Shown: positions 59,230 to 64,000 of the stretch, one piece after another
Layout: each line of letters opens with the position of its first letter
Position numbering within the stretch: the stretch's first letter is position 1
Assembly: GCA_026874595.1 (NCBI GenBank)
Contig: CM049311.1
Coordinates: 56,566,453 to 56,630,452, forward strand
DNA: 64,000 nucleotides
Direction: 5' to 3'
Source: Sipunculus nudus
Lineage: Eukaryota; Annelida; Sipuncula; Golfingiida; Sipunculidae
The notes under the pieces: generated by a model
Database searches by the model: none
What the model was told of the DNA's origin: nothing
The model's input: only the letters and a program-made list of their open reading frames with translations
Position numbers and translations under genes: made by a program

Positions 59230-59960
59230 TCTATCAAATATGACCATGTCCGTTACACCGCTCAGGCAATAACTAGGGTTTCTACGCTGCAGTTTTGCCT
59301 CTTCGGGTACCCCCCCTCTTTGCACTGAGGTCGCCAGAACTGACATGCCAGCCAGCCAGGTCCGGCCCGCCATCGCTGACCGACCACCACCGGGGAATCC
59401 CCCAAGTAAACCCGGGAGCCTGAGCCTAGCAACCAGCCAGTAATGTCCGAGCGTCACCGGCCTACCCCTGGACTACCGTGAGTCCTGCCCTGAGCCTTGT
59501 CCCTTTCGACCAGGTACGGTGTTCGTTCGATCTGAGCCTTTTCTGGAGCCTTTCCTGGTTCTCGTGCCATCATGCTTGAGCCTTGTCCCTGCTGGTCCTG
59601 ACCGGACCCCCGGTTTTTACGTCTCGGAGCCTTGTCCCTGATCCTTTCGGGATCCCCTCAACTTTTATCCACCAAACTGCTGGCTCTTTAGGGCCTGGTT
59701 CCATACTGTCGGCAACGGGCTGGCCTACTCTTCTATCGAAAAACAGTATGGGATCTTTTACATGCCCATCCCCTTCTGGACACGGGACCGCCATTTTACG
59801 TCCTCATCCGATGGACGGCCTGTATTTTGCTTTTGCAGTCGGGCGCTGCAGAGCCCGGAGCCTTTCTACCCCTCCCCCACTTTTTCTAGTGGGGTGATGA
59901 TACTGGGGTTCCGTTTGCCACTGATTTTTTGCCAGTCGAGCCACATTTTGAGGTCTTTAT
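59230..59960. other. GC-rich stretch with repeated GAGCCTTGTCCCT
   Basis: A clear composition change in AT-rich surroundings. GAGCCTTGTCCCT occurs at about 59493, 59577 and 59627, with related GAGCC(T)TTTC copies. Frames on both strands are Pro/Ser/Arg-rich with no known domain. It may be a mobile-element fragment, a transcribed non-coding unit or an old exon region. 59961-61396 has no gene I can support. Confidence 0.4.
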
Positions 59961-61396
59961 AGAACTTCAAATATTTTCAAATATATTATAAAATATTTTC
60001 GTCAGTGGTTAATATATACGGCCTTATGGTCTTGTAACACCTGCCGCTATGGTCGGCGAAATATATGCTATCCTTAAACGGAGATGTTCTCAAACTACAA
60101 CTTTTAAAGATTGTTTTGCGTGTTCCCGCGCGCGCTTCATGTCAGAGACAGCATGATGTATGGACATATAATCTTCCCAGAGGGGACAGTGTGATTCTCA
60201 GGTGTTGGACTGAGGCTGTTTTATATATGTGCACTAATCTTATGACATTATTGCTTCAAAGTCATTTAATCACACATAGGGCTTATTACGGCTTCCAGTA
60301 ACAGAATGTATTACTATAAATATTACTATTGATTTCCTATTACTACTAAGCATTATTATAATGGTGTCATGAAAAGCTTTAAATGCCATGGCCATTGTTA
60401 GTATAAATTTCCTCCTATTTTGGTATTACTGACTACACAAAGATTAAAATACTATAAGAAGAACAAACTTTATTCTAGGAGTATGTTTTTCATGTTAGCT
60501 CGGATGAATACTGCCAAATGACCTGTAGTTTGACTGCAGGGCTTCTTTATTTAAACAGGATATATATTGTTGTATAATAACCTGTGTTACAACTAGTGTC
60601 CACATCTTTGGATAACTGCTGGGCAATTATACATACTTCAGTAAATAAACATGGTTATCCAGTATGCTTTATTCATTTCAGTGGGTGAAATGTTTAATGG
60701 GTAATGTTCCTTGTCCAATGAGCAACTGGCTAAATTCCCATGTCAAACCTTTGACCAATCATAGCAGAGTTCGTTTTTGTTCACTAGAATCAATGTTGGT
60801 CCTTTTGAGTAAAATCTTTTACCAGACCTAGGTGAGTTGAATTACAAATGTTAAAATCCATGGTAGGTTAATTTCACAAGAACAAAAGAAGAACCTGCGA
60901 ATGTTTTCAGACATGACTTCTTTAAATACTGAAAAGCTATGTGCACCGATGGCAACAGGCCATCCACCTTTAATTATCAGGTTTGATGGGCCATCTTATT
61001 AATTTAGTGGCTATGCTAGATACCCCTATTGGAGGAAAGCAGTCGGTGACTAAATTAAGACCTCATCAGTATTGCTGCTAGTTTTCACACCATAGTAAAC
61101 CCATAGGCTAGTAATAGTAATTAATAGTAATAGCATTTTATTATCCTCTTACTACTACTATTGTTCATAATTTTTTTATCATTTTTTTCTATTACTGCCT
61201 ACTACTGTTTAAATGTTTTGGAATGACTGCCTATTGCTATGATCTATAATATGTAATGTATTAATCAGCTTAGAAGATTAATTCATTAAACATTTCCTAT
61301 GGCTAACCAAAGTAAGCTGTGGCTAATGATTTTCCAACCTAATTAGCCACAGTGGCTAACAAGTTTCTATGGCCAGCGCTAGCCCAGAGAGGTATT

Positions 61397-61499
61397 AATA
61401 AACAGTCCAGCTATTGTTTCATCATGAAGTTGTACAGCCTTTTTTTTCTCTGTGTTTATGTGACTGCCACGGTGTTGAGCTTGTCTTTGGTCCCCAACA
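61397..61499 (+). mobile_element. 3' part of probable BEL/Pao 5' LTR
   Basis: AATAAA at 61397-61402 and an end ...CCCCAACA at 61499 lie just before a primer-binding-like TTTTGGTGCCCAGACGTCGG (61500-61519). The 5' boundary of the LTR was not found, and the 3' LTR is beyond the window. Confidence 0.45.
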
Positions 61500-61519
61500 T
61501 TTTGGTGCCCAGACGTCGG
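61500..61519 (+). promoter_or_regulatory. Probable primer-binding site
   Basis: TGGTGCCCAGACGTCGG has the TGG start usual for retrotransposon primer-binding sites and sits between the LTR end and gag. The priming tRNA was not identified. Confidence 0.45.
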
Positions 61520-61532
61520 GAATGTTTCCTGT

Positions 61533-62402
61533 TTGCGGTGGCAGTTAGTTAGCAGAGAAAAGGAGCATGGTTTTAGAGAATTGCTTGAAAACGAGACGGG
61601 GCACCAAGAGCTGGGCCACTCGAGCCTCAAAAATCTTGAGACATTGATCAAGCAACAGGATGGCGCGGTTAGTCAGTTTGAATTGTCAGACGCTATCGCT
61701 GAGTTCAATCGATGTTTAGAGAGTTTGGATACAACACAGGCCAACGTCGAGATTTTGTTGGATAATGAGGAACTGGATAAGGACATTGATGAAGTGGCAG
61801 AGTTTCGGGAGAAAATCCGAAGGCCTAAAATTGCGGCCGCTGAGCTTCTGTCTAGACTGTCTACGTCGCATACCGAGCATACCGACAGTGCTGATAGTGA
61901 TACGGGCGACAGGCTGAGCGAGGCCTCCAGGGAAAGTAATAGTACACAAGCAGTGAGGCTTCCGCAGATAGAATTGCCCAAATTCTGTGGTGATTATACA
62001 GAATGGCAAACTTTCTGGGACAAGTTTACTGCGATTGTGGACCAGTCGGATATTCCAGTTTTAAGTAAATTCACATATCTTGAATGGCTGCTTGAAGGTG
62101 AAGCTAAATCTTGTATACAAGGTTTAACTATTACAGCGGGTCATTACTTGCTTGCATGTGAACTCTTAAAAAGAGAGATATGGACGTAAGGAGAGAATTA
62201 TATTCTCTCATATACAGGCCTTGCTTAACATATCAGTGCAAGCGAATAAGCAAGGTACGAGAGTTGCAGCCCTCTGGCGGTTACAAGACGAACTACAGGG
62301 ACATGTTCCCAGTCTTGAGGCCTTGAGCATTGATGGGTCCACGTATGGTATATTTCTGACGCCAGTAATATTATCTCGCCTCCCACAGGACATTAGAATG
62401 GA
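61533..62402 (+). pseudogene. BEL/Pao gag (broken)
   Basis: An N-terminal helical region is followed by LPQIELPKFCGDYTEWQTFW and LEWLLEGEAKSCIQGL, typical of the Pao-type gag (DUF1759 region). At an A-run near 62170 the frame shifts: the first frame stops at 62189, and gag-like sequence continues in another frame from about 62173 to about 62402 (LLNISVQANKQGTRVAALWR, LSRLPQDIR). A second shift occurs in a G-run near 62415-62430. There is no in-frame ATG at the start. The copy is therefore not functional as read. Confidence 0.8.
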
Positions 62403-63598
62403 ATGGGCCCGAGAAGGGGAAGGGGGGAAGGGAGAGAGAGTGATTTGAACTGGCTACTGTTATTTCTTAAGAGAGAGATAGAACGAAGAGAAAGATCAGA
62501 GACATTTAAAGATGCAAATAACAGTAATTTAGTGAAGGCTGTCACAGAGGAGAGGCGTCCAGTGCGTGTTGCTACAGCCTTGGCACTGCACACTACGACT
62601 GATGTGAGGAGTTGTGCGTTTTGTGGGAAGCATCATACTGCAGACAAGTGCTGGGACATATTGAAGATGCCACTACCTGAACGACATAAGAAGATACAGA
62701 GTGCAGGACTTTGTTTCAGATGTTTGAGCAAAGGCCATATTGCAAAGGGATGCATGTTTAGATGTGCTAAATGTAAAGGTAGGCATCATGAGTTACTATG
62801 TACCGGTACTGGTGGTAACAGTAATGTAAAACAGAGAGATGCTCAGAATAGCAATGTTACTCCTAATCCCTCAGAATCAAGTGATATCAGTGTCAGAAGT
62901 TCTGCTGCAAATGTGAGTGTATCATGTTGTACTACCAAATTGTGTACTGTACTTCAAACAGCTAGTGTTTTGATACATGGAGCAAAGGGTACTACTAGAG
63001 TCACCCTGATGTTTGATACGGGTTCAGATAATTCTTACATTTCAAGTGACTTAGTGCGTAAAGTAGGGCCTGAGTTTGTTACTACCAAGCAAATGTCATA
63101 TGCTGCCTTTGGAGATAAGTTGCCCACTTCTGCTGCAATCCATAATGTTTACAAACTTAGCCTACAAGGTAAGTATGGAGGCACAGAGACCCTTAATGCT
63201 GTTGAAGTCAAAACAATATGTGCACCTATGTATCGTAACAGTATCCATCCTGAGATGTTACAACCCTTGGGTAACCTTGAATTTGCAGATAGGATTGATG
63301 AAGATAGACAGATATCAGTAGATATCTTAGTTGGTCTTGACTTCTATTGGAAGTTTATGAAGGAAGATGTGATTAAACTTCCTGAGGGTCTTGTAATTCA
63401 AGACACTGTCTTTGGGTGGGTGGCCTCTGGGACATGGAGTAGTGGAGATCCTAGTCATGGGGCTAAAGATGTCTCTCATTGTTTGCTTTGTTTGTCTGAT
63501 ATACCAGACACTACCCTGAAGAAATTTTGGGATCTTGAGTCAGTGGGTATTAGTCCTATAGAACAGAAACATAGTGAGGATAAGGTCCTGTCCAAGTT
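62403..63598 (+). pseudogene. BEL/Pao zinc knuckles and aspartic protease
   Basis: Three Cys/His knuckles are seen at residues about 71-83 (CX2CX3HX4C form), 104-117 (canonical CX2CX4HX4C, in LCFRCLSKGH) and 121-133. The protease active site DTGS is at about 205-208, and VDILVGLDFYWKF follows about 100 residues later, as in Pao-type proteases (DUF1758). The Met at 62403 is not a real start; the frame is the continuation of gag-pol. It reads on out of frame to 63695; the genuine coding sense leaves this frame near 63598. Confidence 0.85.
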
Positions 63599-64000
63599 GA
63601 GGAGTCGGTTGTGTTCACCAAGGGGCGTTATGAGGTCGCTCTACCTTGGAAGAACAACGCTTGGTTACCCAGGCTTCAGAATAATGAAGGAATAGCTAGA
63701 AATAGATTGAATAGTTTGGCTAAGAGGCTATCCAAAGATCCTGAATTGCATGACAGGTATGATAAGGCATTAGAGGAAATGGAGTCTCAAGGGATTATTG
63801 AGGAGGTTCCCCCTAATGAAATGTCTGTATCATATCCGATGTATTACCTGCCTCATCATCCTGTGGGGAAGGAGAGTAGTCTCACCACAAAGGTAAGACC
63901 CGTGTTTGATGCCTCAGCTGCAGGGTTTAACGGCATTTCTTTGAATGATTGCATGGAAGCTGGCCCTTCTCTCATTCCCATCTTAGTGGATATTCTTATC
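63599..64000 (+). pseudogene. BEL/Pao reverse transcriptase, N-terminal part (runs off the window)
   Basis: After a one-base frame change at about 63598 the reading continues with GRYEVALPWK, then YYLPHHPV, VRPVFDASA and LNDCMEAGPSL, the conserved start of Pao-type reverse transcriptase. It is open to the right edge; the catalytic region, RNase H, integrase and 3' LTR lie outside. Confidence 0.87.

Noticed and set aside
59583-59897. 104-residue ORF in the GC-rich block
   Set aside because: Pro/Ser/Leu-rich composition follows from GC content; both strands are open and no domain is recognised.

Overview
The window looks like nuclear DNA of an invertebrate, most likely a mollusc and probably a bivalve. 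The reasons are split genes with GT-AG introns, AT-rich non-coding DNA, a tRNA-derived SINE, a BEL/Pao retrotransposon, a LINE remnant, and dense non-autonomous elements that carry internal tandem repeats like the 'pearl' elements of bivalves. No species is claimed.

Two host genes can be supported. The first (+ strand, about 469-8149) is the 3' part of a gene for a UPA domain followed by two death domains. Six exons join in phase, and the stop codon and a poly(A) signal at 8498 are visible. Its 5' exons lie outside the window. The second (- strand, 33555 down to 23667) is a three-exon gene for a protein of about 1.49 kDa x10^2 length class (about 1,490 residues): a DIYDDL motif, a coiled coil, then a very large Ser/Lys/Asp-rich exon. 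It faintly resembles FLASH/CASP8AP2, but this is tentative. Weak single-exon candidates sit at 41894-42163 (THAP-like), 56372-56596 and 58205-58248.

Most of the rest is mobile DNA. Four element families (A-D here) share one plan. One end has CTAG or CTTG (read on the minus strand, followed by T), a short perfect hairpin, then a subterminal inverted repeat. The other end carries the partner repeat, usually inside its own stem-loop and close to a microsatellite or a GGAC-type run. The middle often holds satellite-like monomers. This matches the non-autonomous Helitron/Helentron (HINE) plan. Family A is at 14898-16398, 36493-37302 and 45496-47195; B at 3465-5402, 14299-21585 (split) and 44534-47940; C at 10292-22690 (split), 38815-40500 and 48184-52091; D at 16523-20848. 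A and C cores share the perfect palindrome GGTGGCGCCACC; in A it alternates at 131 and 149 bp. The elements are nested: C is split by B, and B is split by A and D. The precise A insertion at 45496-47195 has an empty-site counterpart at 4433/4434.

To the right are a 1,750-bp terminal-inverted-repeat element with 9-bp target duplication and a stem-loop array (52761-54510), a LINE reverse-transcriptase remnant (55308-56190), a GC-rich stretch (59230-59960), and a frameshifted BEL/Pao element (about 61397 to the right edge) with gag, zinc knuckles, aspartic protease and the start of reverse transcriptase.
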